From NCBI GenBank assembly GCA_051004675.1, contig JBPCKC010000088.1, forward strand, positions 1 to 41,433: DNA of 41,433 nt, given 5' to 3'. Below, in pieces: positions 1 through 6,866 of this stretch. How positions within the stretch are numbered: the stretch's first letter is position 1; the number at the start of each line of letters is the position of its first letter. The translations under genes and the position numbers were made by a program. Below the pieces are notes generated by a model, which saw nothing but the letters and a program-made list of their open reading frames with translations, had not been told where the DNA came from and ran no database searches. The DNA comes from JBDTSW01 sp051004675. GTDB taxonomy: Bacteria; Actinomycetota; Thermoleophilia; Solirubrobacterales; 70-9.

Positions 1-46
1 AGATCCTTTCCTTGGTTGCCTCGCTCATGGCGTGACCCGTCGGCAT
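1..46 (-). CDS. 5' end of an unidentified gene running off the left edge
   Basis: Only the first 15 codons are in the window; they read MPTGHAMSEATKERI. The start is supported by a strong ribosome binding site, AAGGAGGT, six bases upstream of the ATG (complement of 53-60). A second in-frame ATG lies at codon 7. Too little is visible to name a product. A small inverted repeat (GTCAGC/GCTGAC, 66-82) lies just upstream of the ribosome binding site and could be an operator. The rest of 47-167 shows nothing recognisable. Confidence 0.6.
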   Translation of the reverse strand, partial: MPTGHAMSEATKERI

Positions 47-167
47 CGCCGTACCTCCTTGGTTTGTCAGCAGCTCGCTGACTCTCTTCGGTGGTGCGGC
101 GGTTGTTTGAATCCGCCATGGAAAGCGCGTCTCTCACCGTTTCGCGAGATAGCAGTCCTGGAAGCGG

Positions 168-1139
168 CTAGGGCATGGTTGCGCGGTAGCCGAACTGCAC
201 AGGAGCCGTTATGAAGACCCCGGATGAAGGAGTCGCCATCCGGAGCGAGAGCTCGCTCGCCGGTGAGATCGTTGCGGTGGCTGCTCCGCTGTTGCAGGTG
301 TACGGCGTGTTGAATCCGGATCCGGGCGGCACGAACACCGCGCACGAAAACGACGTAGCCGTGGAATCGTCCATCAGCGTGAACGTCAGGTTGCCGGACT
401 GAACTCCGGAAGAGGCAGTCGTCTTCACCGCAAGGTCGCGGGCGACGATGCTGGAGTTCGGAGAAAGATGCTGGACCGCCGACTCGTTAGCGTTCATTGA
501 TGAGGTGCCGTTCGGCGCTGCGAACATAGTTCCGGAAAAAGCTCCTCCACTTTCAGCCAGTCCCGTAAGCGCGCTCGCGCCAGCGGAGCCGGGTGTACCC
601 GCCGCGCCCGGCTCGCCCGGTACACCCTGTTCACCCTTCTGAGCAAGCAGGTCCCATTGCGCGCATCCGACTGATCCCGGCTCGCACGCCTCGCCCTTGG
701 TGGCGATCCAAGACGAGCCTTGATGGGAGACGACATCGTTGGGGGCGTACTCGCGCCCTGCCTCCCAGGGGCCTTGCCAGATGAAGCTCGTGCCGTCTGC
801 TCCCGGCTGGCCAGGTGCACCTGGTGCTCCGGGCGTTCCTGGGGTACCCGGCTGACCCTGGAGGGCCGTCTCGCAGGTGACCTGCCCACTAGCCAAGACT
901 GATTGGATCGCCTGACCTTCCTGACAGACCCCGCCGACCCGGCTCTGCAAAACGGAGGTGTCGAGGCTTGCCTCGTTGATGTCGACGCCCTGGGCCGCAT
1001 CGGGAGCGATGTGCCTTGACTTGACGCTGTTGGCGGGAAGGCGGAATGCGGCATAGGCACCGCCGCCAAGGACGACGAACATGAGGGCCGTGACCATCAC
1101 GTTGGCGTAGGTCAGCTGGGAACGAAGCTTCGAGAGCAC
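168..1139 (-). CDS. Membrane-anchored collagen-like surface protein
   Basis: A predicted 323-residue envelope protein. A hydrophobic anchor at residues 10-31 is followed by an exported region with two Gly-X-Y collagen-like tracts (about 97-118 and 171-195, rich in GxPG). Between them lies a compact segment of about 50 residues with the pattern FIWQGPWEAGREYAPNDVV followed by a Gly-Ser-Ser-Trp motif, resembling small chitin/carbohydrate-binding modules (CBM5/12-like). The C-terminal 120 residues form a Ser/Thr/Gly-rich region with two cysteines, probably a beta-rich head. I chose the GTG at 1139 because GGGGAGG lies about five bases upstream; a longer frame opens at 1325 but its extra 62 residues look non-coding. 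Proteins with this N-terminal anchor and collagen stalk are common in Thermoleophilia. The carbohydrate-binding role is inference from the W/Y/DVV pattern. Confidence 0.75.
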   Translation of the reverse strand: MLSKLRSQLTYANVMVTALMFVVLGGGAYAAFRLPANSVKSRHIAPDAAQGVDINEASLDTSVLQSRVGGVCQEGQAIQSVLASGQVTCETALQGQPGTPGTPGAPGAPGQPGADGTSFIWQGPWEAGREYAPNDVVSHQGSSWIATKGEACEPGSVGCAQWDLLAQKGEQGVPGEPGAAGTPGSAGASALTGLAESGGAFSGTMFAAPNGTSSMNANESAVQHLSPNSSIVARDLAVKTTASSGVQSGNLTFTLMDDSTATSFSCAVFVPPGSGFNTPYTCNSGAATATISPASELSLRMATPSSGVFITAPVQFGYRATMP

Positions 1140-1325
1140 GTGGCCTCCCCTGAGGTAGTTGGCGGAAGCCAGGTAGTTGGCGACCCCCTCCTCCAGGGAC
1201 CGGTCAGCCAAGCAGCGCCCGTCGCGTTTTGGGGACTCTACCTCCTCGTGCGAGCTGAAACAAGGGTGAACCTGCGACCGCGATGGAGCCAAAAAGCTTC
1301 CGCTGTGGGCGAAAAAGCGATACAT

Positions 1326-1478
1326 CTAGGTAGTCGCAGGGGCGGCCTCGTCGAGCGGGGCAGCCAGGTAAGCGTCCATCCGCTGCCGTACCTCATCATG
1401 GCTGCCCGGCATCAGGTGCCCGTATACGTCGAAGGTGGTCTGGATCTTCGAGTGCCCCATGAAGGTCTGGATGGCCTT
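1326..1478 (-). pseudogene. 3' remnant of a tyrosine recombinase (integrase), copy 1
   Basis: Translated on the minus strand this stretch reads KAIQTFMGHSKIQTTFDVYG, continues GHLMPGSHDEVRQRMDAYL, and ends in TAG at 1328-1326. This is the C-terminal catalytic box of phage-type tyrosine recombinases, with the family's LGH-S-..T..-Y pattern and the nucleophilic Tyr. Only about 50 codons survive; the core and N-terminal domains and the rest of the active site are gone. The preceding frame belongs to a capsid gene fragment, so this is a deletion junction, not a functional gene. Confidence 0.8.
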
Positions 1479-1870
1479 CGTAGGCGCTGTGCCGCGTCCT
1501 GGTCGCCGCGCCGTGCGTGCTCCATGTCGCGGAAGATGGAATGGCCGGTGGCCCGCGAGTAGGTGAGTGGCTCGCCCTTGATGCTCACGGTGCGCGAGCC
1601 GGCAGGGTTCGGGAACGCAACGGCTCGGGCGGCCTGAGTCGCCTGGTAGAGCTCCAGGCGGTCCCTGGCCTCCTCGCAGAGCCGCTCCTTCGCGCTGAAC
1701 AGGGCCTGGGCGTCGGAGGCCTTCTCGGCCAGCTGCGGATCGCTGGGGGTGGCCTCCACGGCCTCGGCGGCTCGCTCAACGCTGGTGGCGGCTTCGTGGA
1801 GCTGCACCTTTGCCATGTCGTACTCGGCGCGGAGCTCTTGCTCGCGGGTCTGGGTAGCTGTCGGTGTCAC
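1479..1870 (-). pseudogene. 5' fragment of a phage major capsid-like gene (HK97 type)
   Basis: From a GTG at 1870 (GAAAGG five bases upstream) the frame encodes about 130 residues: a long charged helix rich in Ala, Glu and Arg (residues 8-75), then a segment ending YSRATGHSIFRDMEHARRGD. Such a helical delta domain followed by a short linker resembles the N-terminus of HK97-fold capsid proteins of actinophages. The capsid frame then runs out of register into the integrase remnant: codons after AAQRLRR are integrase DNA read in the wrong frame, to a stop at 1412. Truncated, so no longer a capsid protein. The family assignment is from pattern and context only. Confidence 0.5.
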
Positions 1871-1892
1871 GGTTGCCTTTCGTCGCAGGGCG

Positions 1893-2005
1893 TTACTTGC
1901 TCGACTTCCAGCGCCCTTGCGCGGCCTGTGACTTCCGGCGGTAGCCCAACCCTGGGTTGCGACCGACCGTGGCCGAGGCGAGTGCCCCGGTGCTGGCCCG
2001 CCCTT
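1893..2005 (-). pseudogene. Possible 3' end of a second phage gene
   Basis: Immediately upstream of the capsid fragment a minus-strand frame closes at TAA (1895-1893) with a basic tail containing VGRNPGLGYRRKSQAAQGRW. Its position directly before the capsid fragment would suit a head gene, but I cannot assign a family. It is open only to about the copy of the repeat at 2056, where homology presumably ends. The rest of 2006-2320 holds a small perfect hairpin (CCTGCG-TAA-CGCAGG near 2020-2034), the repeat at 2056 and nothing else recognisable. Confidence 0.3.
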
Positions 2006-2055
2006 GCGAGCACGACCTGCGTAACGCAGGCTAGCCTCGGCGGTGGCCTGGCCAG

Positions 2056-2112
2056 GTGTTCGCCAGCGCCGCCCCTCCCAGGCCGTTTACGGCGGCCCCC
2101 AGCGGCCCACTG
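2056..2112. repeat. Integrase-associated repeat, degenerate copy R1
   Basis: Contains GTTCGCCAGC (2058-2067), then a pattern GCCGC, CAGGC, GTTT and GCGGCCCCCAGCGG in the same order and nearly the same spacing as in the fuller copies at 2931 and 4230. Only the left end of the repeat is kept, which suggests a decayed or deleted copy. Confidence 0.55.
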
Positions 2113-2376
2113 GCCGGCTCGATCTCAGCTGCGACGGTGCTGCTCAGGGCTTGACGTCATGCCCGCGCAGCCAGCGAACGGCGTTCAAGGTCTAAGCCCG
2201 CCGATAGACGAAGCCGCGCCACGGGACGGCGCTTGGCTTCTATTCCGGCCTTGACTTACTCCGGCGACGGGCCTAGGGTCGCTCCGCGAGCTGCTGAAAG
2301 CGACTACGGGGAACTACGCGTGCCGTTGGCAATTGAGGCGTTCCTGGATTTGGGCGGCCTGGGGGAGGCCGACATC

Positions 2377-2811
2377 ATGGCCCTTGTATTCCTTGTGATG
2401 ATGGCCGCTGCGGCGGCCGCCCGAGAAGACCTCAAGGCCATCATGGATGGGATGCGGCAGACACAGGAGCCTAGGTGGCGGGCCATGCTGGGGCTCGGGG
2501 CAGTCGGAGCCTCGCTCGTTGTCCTCGGGGCCGGGGCCGGCCTCTTGCTTAGCGAGCCGGCCGACGAACAGCCGGCACCGGCACCCATTCGCCAGATTGA
2601 GGGCAGGCAAATCACGACGATACGCACGACACCTGCCCAGACGACGACCACCACCACGATGCCGACCCAGACGACGACCACCACGACGCTGACCCAGACG
2701 ACGACCACGATCACGACAGTCGCACCTCGCGGCGGGTCGACTCCATCCTCGGGGACTGAGGAGCCTGCTCCCGAGCAACCGCCGCCCACCGAGGAGTCAC
2801 CCCCCAGATAG
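2377..2811 (+). CDS. Small membrane-anchored protein with Thr-rich repeats
   Basis: Predicted 144-residue protein of unknown function. A hydrophobic first segment (MALVFLVMMAAAAAA) is followed by a short charged stretch, then a clear transmembrane helix (about residues 48-65, LGAVGASLVVLGAGAGLLL), an outside Pro-rich stretch, and a Thr-rich region with three imperfect repeats of the type (A/T)QTTTTTT. The tail is Pro/Glu-rich. I favour ATG 2377 because GGGGGAGG lies nine bases upstream; a GTG at 2320 would add 19 residues. The Thr/Pro stalk suggests a wall-spanning, possibly glycosylated region. It sits between phage-derived debris, so it may be mobile-element cargo. Confidence 0.55.
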   Translation: MALVFLVMMAAAAAAREDLKAIMDGMRQTQEPRWRAMLGLGAVGASLVVLGAGAGLLLSEPADEQPAPAPIRQIEGRQITTIRTTPAQTTTTTTMPTQTTTTTTLTQTTTTITTVAPRGGSTPSSGTEEPAPEQPPPTEESPPR

Positions 2812-2843
2812 CGAGAGACGTGGGGCGCGCTACCAGACCTCTA

Positions 2844-2885
2844 GAGCGACACGAGGCCCTCGAAGCCGCCGGGCTCACGGAATAG
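2844..2885 (+). pseudogene. Relic 3' tail of a SnoaL-like gene
   Basis: Thirteen codons plus stop read ERHEALEAAGLTE, matching the conserved C-terminal tail (EALEAAGLSE) of the three SnoaL-like genes at 6867-8111. No matching body lies upstream, so this is a scar of a deleted paralogue. It abuts repeat copy R2. Confidence 0.65.
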
Positions 2886-2930
2886 TTGCTTCGGACGAAA
2901 AGGAGTACCCCGACAGCGGCCGCCGAGGCC

Positions 2931-3092
2931 GTTCGCCAGTTGTTCGCCAGTGCCGCACCTTCTCAGGCGGTTTCCAGCGGCCCCCAGCGGGGGGCAATCC
3001 GCATGGGCAAGCCAGGTGGTGCTTAGGCAAGCCGTTTCCGGGCGTTCTCTCCTCCCTGTACCCAGTGACGGCCCCGCTTTCGGCGGGGTCGT
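2931..3092. repeat. Integrase-associated repeat, copy R2
   Basis: About 160 bp with strong similarity to 4230-4390. It starts with a pair of decamers GTTCGCCAGT (2931-2940 and 2942-2951), followed by the GCGGCCCCCAGCGG block, a GGCAAGCC block, the segment CGTTCTCTCCTCCCTGTACC, and a hairpin (3068-3092). On the minus strand it lies directly downstream of integrase remnant 2, as expected for an attachment region next to an integrase gene. The role as an att site is inference. Confidence 0.7.
3068..3092 (-). terminator. Hairpin downstream of integrase remnant 2
   Basis: Inverted repeat ACGGCCCCGC / GCGGGGTCGT with a five-base loop, about 30 bp past the stop of the integrase remnant. No strong U-run. 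The equivalent hairpin in copy R3 differs in sequence but is still fully paired, which supports selection for the structure. Confidence 0.55.
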
Positions 3093-3122
3093 TGCTTTGT
3101 GGCTTGCTAGAGCGGTTTCCGC

Positions 3123-3332
3123 TCATTCGCTCACCGCCAGGGGGTCGCCAGAATCGGCCCGTGCGTTAGTTGGTGCGTTAGTCAGACGCTCTCCAGCACT
3201 CGCCAGGTAGGCGTCCATGCGCTCACGGACCTCATCGTGGGAGCCGGGGAACAGGTGGCCGTACACGTCGAACGTCGTCTGAATCTTCGAGTGGCCCAGG
3301 AACGTCTGGACCGCCTTCGGGTTCGCGCCCGC
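3123..3332 (-). pseudogene. 3' remnant of a tyrosine recombinase (integrase), copy 2
   Basis: The minus strand encodes NPKAVQTFLGHSKIQTTFDV, continues with YGHLFPGSHDEVRERMDAYL, and ends in a short tail at a TGA (3123). This is the last part of the catalytic domain of a phage-type tyrosine recombinase, including the nucleophilic Tyr. Upstream of about 3332 homology stops abruptly. The tail codes LTNAPTNARAD, built from the doubled decamer GTGCGTTAGT (3161-3170 and 3173-3182), which corresponds to the doubled decamer found near 4459 beside copy R3. Not functional. The segment 3333-3538 shows no recognisable gene. Confidence 0.8.
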
Positions 3333-3538
3333 ACAAACCGAAAATGAGGCTCTGAGTGCCAATATGCGGGCTCCTTAGAATCCGACCGCCGGTCCGGGCT
3401 GGGCTGACCGCGGCCAAGCCAACTGCGATGGCCTCGTGCCGTGCCACTGCTCGTCCAGCCGCCTCGGCTCGGCTTTTTCGCGGAGGGTTTATGCGACACG
3501 CTCCATGGAAGCGACGAGACTCACCAACGGTAGGCGAA

Positions 3539-3569
3539 ACGAGTGGCGCCCAAAAAGGACGCCACTCGT
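3539..3569 (-). terminator. Terminator-like hairpin after the 142-residue secreted protein gene
   Basis: Perfect 10-bp inverted repeat ACGAGTGGCG / CGCCACTCGT with an 11-base A-rich loop, about 50 bp downstream of the stop at 3622. The perfect pairing and position fit an intrinsic terminator, although the U-run is weak. Confidence 0.6.
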
Positions 3570-3621
3570 GAACGCTGAATTCGTGGCTCCTTAAGAAGCG
3601 GAGCCGAACCTGATCAGGTTT

Positions 3622-4050
3622 TCAACCGCTAACCCGCTTGCCGGTCCAGGTCACGATGCCGGAGTCGCAGGAGGTTGTTGCGTTGCTGAAGTAGTAGGCC
3701 GCCGTCCCCTCGACCCTCCTGCCTTGCAGACGTCCCTTGATGAAGCCGCCGTAATAAGGCTCCTGATACTTGAACCTCCCGGTGCTACCGATCCGGGCCT
3801 TTACCCCGGCAAACTGAACCCCGCCCGCGCCACCACAAGGTGGAGCAACGTACCCGAAAAAGGTGATGTTGACCCTTCTCTGGGTCACGTCCAGTTGCAG
3901 GGTTTTGCCCTGCGAGGTCGTGCCCGTGTAGGTCCCGCTCCTCCAGTCGGCTGCCGCCGCCCCGGGGATTGCCCCGAGTAGCGCCACTGCCGCGATTGTG
4001 CTCAGCACTAGCCGTCGCGGCATGCGCCTGCGTCCATGTCCTAGGGCCAT
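3622..4050 (-). CDS. Small secreted protein of unknown function
   Basis: A 142-residue exported protein. Residues 10-33 form a signal peptide (MPRRLVLSTIAAVALLGAIP, cleavage likely after GAAAA). The mature part is small and beta-rich, with repeated short strands (GTYTGTTSQGK, LQLDVTQRRVNITFFGYV) and two cysteines, likely a disulfide-stabilised sandwich. Start ATG 4050 is preceded by GGGAGG four bases upstream; a second ATG at codon 10 is possible. I do not recognise the family. Its promoter region is homologous to that of the RTX gene at 4688, so the two may be expressed together. Confidence 0.7.
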   Translation of the reverse strand: MALGHGRRRMPRRLVLSTIAAVALLGAIPGAAAADWRSGTYTGTTSQGKTLQLDVTQRRVNITFFGYVAPPCGGAGGVQFAGVKARIGSTGRFKYQEPYYGGFIKGRLQGRRVEGTAAYYFSNATTSCDSGIVTWTGKRVSG

Positions 4051-4197
4051 AAGGCCTCCCGGTCCCCCGGGGACCTCGTCCCTACCCGAGTACATAAAAG
4101 CGGCTTCCGTGCCGGGCACCCAGATGAAGGGCGCTTTCTCAACAAGCTCGTTGCGAATGATACACGTATGTATGGCGAGTCCCAGAACGGGCTTAGT
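4050..4197 (-). promoter_or_regulatory. Leader/promoter region, copy P1 (homologous to P2 at 4540-4682)
   Basis: The minus-strand sequence upstream of the secreted-protein gene aligns along about 140 bp with the plus-strand sequence upstream of the RTX gene. Shared blocks include TCGCCAT, the palindrome ATACATACGTGTAT (complement of 4160-4173; half-sites ATACA/TGTAT), CATTC, ACGAGC, TGTTGAGAA, AAGCCGCT and GGGTAGGGACGAGG. No promoter hexamers are certain. The conserved palindrome is the best operator candidate. Confidence 0.6.
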
Positions 4198-4229
4198 CAA
4201 AGAAGCCGCTAGCCGAAGGCGAGGGGTCC

Positions 4230-4390
4230 GTGCGCCAGTTGTGCGCCAGTGCCGCACCGTTTCAGGCGGTTTCCAGCGGCCCCCAGCGGTCAACAAACCG
4301 CACGGGTAAGCCAAACACCGCTTAGGCAAGCCACTCCGGGGCGTTCTCTCCTCCCTGTACCCCGGAACGCCCCGCCAAGTGCGGGGCGTT
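4230..4390. repeat. Integrase-associated repeat, copy R3
   Basis: Best preserved copy. It begins with paired decamers GTGCGCCAGT (4230-4239 and 4241-4250), then the GCGGCCCCCAGCGG block, GGCAAGCC, CGTTCTCTCCTCCCTGTACC and a 10-bp perfect hairpin. Beyond the hairpin a second decamer pair occurs at 4459-4480. Two decamer pairs flanking about 200 bp resemble the arm-core-arm layout of an integrase attachment site. No integrase catalytic codons remain here. Confidence 0.7.
4366..4390 (-). terminator. Hairpin of repeat copy R3
   Basis: AACGCCCCGC / GCGGGGCGTT, perfect 10-bp stem, five-base loop. Corresponds to the hairpin at 3068-3092. Probably the terminator of the lost integrase gene. Confidence 0.6.
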
Positions 4391-4458
4391 TCGTTTGGGG
4401 CTTGGGCAAGCGGTTTTCGGACCGGGTACTTACCTTTAGTTAGCGGCGATTTCGGCCC

Positions 4459-4480
4459 GTGCGCCAGTGTGTTCGCCAGT
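4459..4480. repeat. Paired decamers beside R3 (vestige of an integrase 3' end)
   Basis: GTGCGCCAGT (4459-4468) and GTTCGCCAGT (4471-4480). In the minus-strand reading they encode LANTLAHGPK, in the position where the integrase-2 tail encodes LTNAPTNARA. This supports a former third integrase 3' end whose catalytic part is deleted. Confidence 0.5.
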
Positions 4481-4539
4481 GGCACGAGAACATTGCGCAC
4501 ACGGTGCCCCCCGGGGGGTGGCGCGGCGGCGGCGAAGGC

Positions 4540-4682
4540 CGCCGTTTCGGGCATCGCCATGCATGCGTGTACCATTCCCCACGAGCCTGTTGAGAAGGTG
4601 CCCGTTTTCGGGCGCACGGCACGAAAGCCGCTCTAAAAGTACTCCGGGTAGGGACGAGGCGCCCGGGGGGGGATCAGAGAGG
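4540..4682 (+). promoter_or_regulatory. Leader/promoter region, copy P2, of the RTX gene
   Basis: Plus-strand counterpart of P1. It carries ATGCATGCGTGTAC (4559-4572) in place of the ATACATACGTGTAT palindrome, and the same TGTTGAGAA, AAGCCGCT and GGGTAGGGACGAGG blocks. The ATG at 4688 follows with GAGAGG about five bases upstream. The two copies point away from each other with R3 between them. Confidence 0.6.
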
Positions 4683-4687
4683 TCTTT

Positions 4688-6368
4688 ATGACCATCAGAC
4701 AGGCATCCAGGCGAATGCCGCGACCCTGGACCACGACCGGCTTTCGTTCCCTGCCCAAACGACTCCTCGCCGCGATCCCCGTCCTCTTCTGGATGGCGGG
4801 CGCGACGATCGCCATCACCCCGGCCCAGGGCGCGACGCCGGAGTGCTTCGGCAAGCGTGCCACCCTCCTTGTGTCCCCAGGGCAGAACCTCCAGGGGACG
4901 GAGGGCAACGACGTCATCGTCGGCACCGCCGAGGCAGACATCGTCGACGGCAATGGTGGCGATGACCGGATCTGCGGCCTCGGCGGCAAGGACAATCTCT
5001 CCGGCAATCAGGGCTTCGACCGCCTCAACGGCGGCGCCAAGGCAGATGTGCTGTCCGCCGGGTTTTCCGATCCGCCCGGCACCGTTGACTTCGGTGACAT
5101 ACCCGACCACAACGCCCTGATCGGCGGCCCCGGACCGGACGAGCTTTTCGGCGGTTCCGCCAACGACTTCATCCGCGGCGGCGACGGCGGCGACACGATC
5201 GAGGGGGACGAGGCGGGAGACGCCATCCTCGGCGGCGATGAGCCGGCGAGTGCGACCGGCGACCTCATCCTGGGCGGCGGCGGCAACGACGGGATCTTCG
5301 GCGAGGACGGCCCCGACGTTGTGGGCGGTGGCGATGGTGACGACGTGCTCTCCGGCGGCGCCCACATTGACCTTCTCGCAGGCGAGGGCACCGACAGCAC
5401 AGACACCGAGGGCTTCGACGAGATCACCGGGGGGGGGCGGGAACGACTTTGTTTTCGGCGGTGACGGCGACGACAACCTTCGCGGTGACGGCGGTCGCGA
5501 TGATATCGACGGCGGTCTCGGCGAGGACTTTATCCGCGGCGACGACAATGGCGACTTTCTCAAAGGTGACGGAGGCGCCGACCGGATCGACGGTGGGCGC
5601 GGCAACGACGAACTGCTCGGCGGCGCCGATGCCGAGGGAAGGCTAGACGGGGAAGCCGGCATCGACGATTGTGACGCGGGCGGCGACCCCGGCGACCCTC
5701 TACCCGAGCGCTGCGAGTACGACCTCAGGCTTGACCTGACGAAGCCCGGTGATCCTGTGCCCTCTGGAGAGATCACCTTCTCGTTCACCCTGACGAACGC
5801 CGGCGGCACTACGGCGCGCTCGGTGTCGCTAGCGCTCACGCCCACCCGGCCCTCGAGCCCTCGACCGGTCTGTTCGTCCTTGCGGAACGAACTCCGCGGG
5901 CTCGGCGACATCGCGCCGGGCGAGACCGTGACCGGCACGTACACGGTCGACTGTCAGGGGCCGGGAAAGATCTCGGTTACGGGGCTCGCAGAGGGCGATC
6001 CGACGGATGACGAGGTCGATCCCGTGGACAACGAAGATAGGGTGACGACCACGATCGGCTGCCCCCAGACTACGCCAACGGTGGTAATCACTCCGGGACT
6101 CCCAGGTGAGAGCGCCGTCGTTTGTACACCCCCCGGCGTAATAAGTTTTACCAGATCGGATCCCAACTCCACTACCGGGATGCGCGTGTTTAGCACCTCA
6201 GCACCCGCCGGAGATGAGTTCAACTTCGTCTTGGGGGGACCCGAAGTGCCTACCCGTAGGCAGCTTTTCCCTGTGCCGGGTCGCGTGGAGTACTCAACGC
6301 TCACTCCCAGTTTCCCGGAGCCCATTGTGGCCCCCGGTGGCGTGATCACCGTGCTGGCCGCGCCCTAG
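4688..6368 (+). pseudogene. Secreted RTX (hemolysin-type Ca-binding) protein, frameshifted at a G9 run
   Basis: About 560 codons over two frames. The first frame (4688-5464) has a signal-type hydrophobic segment (residues 27-49) and RTX nonapeptide repeats (GNDVIVG, DGNGGDDRICGLGGKDNL and more), which bind Ca2+ as parallel beta rolls. At 5429-5437 a run of nine G shifts the frame: with eight G the reading ITGGGGNDFVFGGDGDD would continue through more RTX repeats into the frame ending at 6368. The C-terminal part (about 5725-6060) is a CARDB/DUF11-like Ig domain (FSFTLTNAGGTTARSVSL, GETVTGTYTVDC) followed by a short beta-rich tail. As sequenced, the product would stop at 5464. Either a real inactivation, a phase-variable tract or a sequencing slip. 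No type I secretion genes are nearby; the N-terminal signal suggests Sec export. Confidence 0.75.
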
Positions 6369-6599
6369 CGGAAAGCCTGATCGAAGAGTTCGCTCTATCC
6401 ACTGACAGCGGTCAAGACCCGGAGTGCCGTTCGGACGAGCACCTGTAGCCGTCCGGTCCTGCTCGGTTTTGCGTTCAGATGCTCTTCCGTTCACTCGCGC
6501 AGTCGGTGTTGTCGGAATGAGCCGCGACCACTAATTCTGTGTGACGATCGCGAGGAAACGAATTGGGCCACCTATCGGATCTCGGGAGGATGCACGGAG

Positions 6600-6619
6600 C
6601 GGCCCAGTCGGCTGGGCCG
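6600..6619. other. Perfect hairpin in a gene-poor stretch
   Basis: CGGCCCAG-TCGG-CTGGGCCG, an 8-bp perfect stem about 230 bp after the RTX stop. It may be a terminator. Apart from this and the integrase trace at 6766-6822 I see nothing in 6369-6866. Confidence 0.4.
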
Positions 6620-6765
6620 GGAAAGTGCCGCTTCTCGTCGGGATCGCCATCCGCTCGCCCCACCGGCTCTGACGGATCCGGTGCCCTCTGTGGAGCATGC
6701 GGGGTGTACAGAAACACGCCCTGAGCGACTAGCGACGGCGCCCAGGTGACGTTCGTCCCGTCGTC

Positions 6766-6822
6766 GCCCCCTCCGGGCGGGGCAGACAGGTAGGCGTCCA
6801 TCCGCTCGCGCACCTCGTCATT
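6766..6822 (-). pseudogene. 3' remnant of a tyrosine recombinase, copy 3 (very short)
   Basis: The minus strand reads NDEVRERMDAYLSAPPGGG, matching the end of integrase remnants 1 and 2 (DEVRQRMDAYLAAP and DEVRERMDAYLAS). Everything upstream of it is unrelated, and the frame continues into a non-homologous tail. About 18 codons survive. Confidence 0.65.
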
Positions 6823-6866
6823 GCGGAAAGCGAATATCTCACTCATCGCGCGATACTGCGCGGGCG

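Noticed and set aside
2931..4480. Direct repeats considered as CRISPR
   Set aside because: Pairs of 10-mers with 1-2 bp gaps, few copies, no regular spacers and no cas genes.
4436..5944. 502-codon minus-strand frame opposite the RTX gene
   Set aside because: Pro/Ser repeats are the reverse reading of RTX codons; not a gene.
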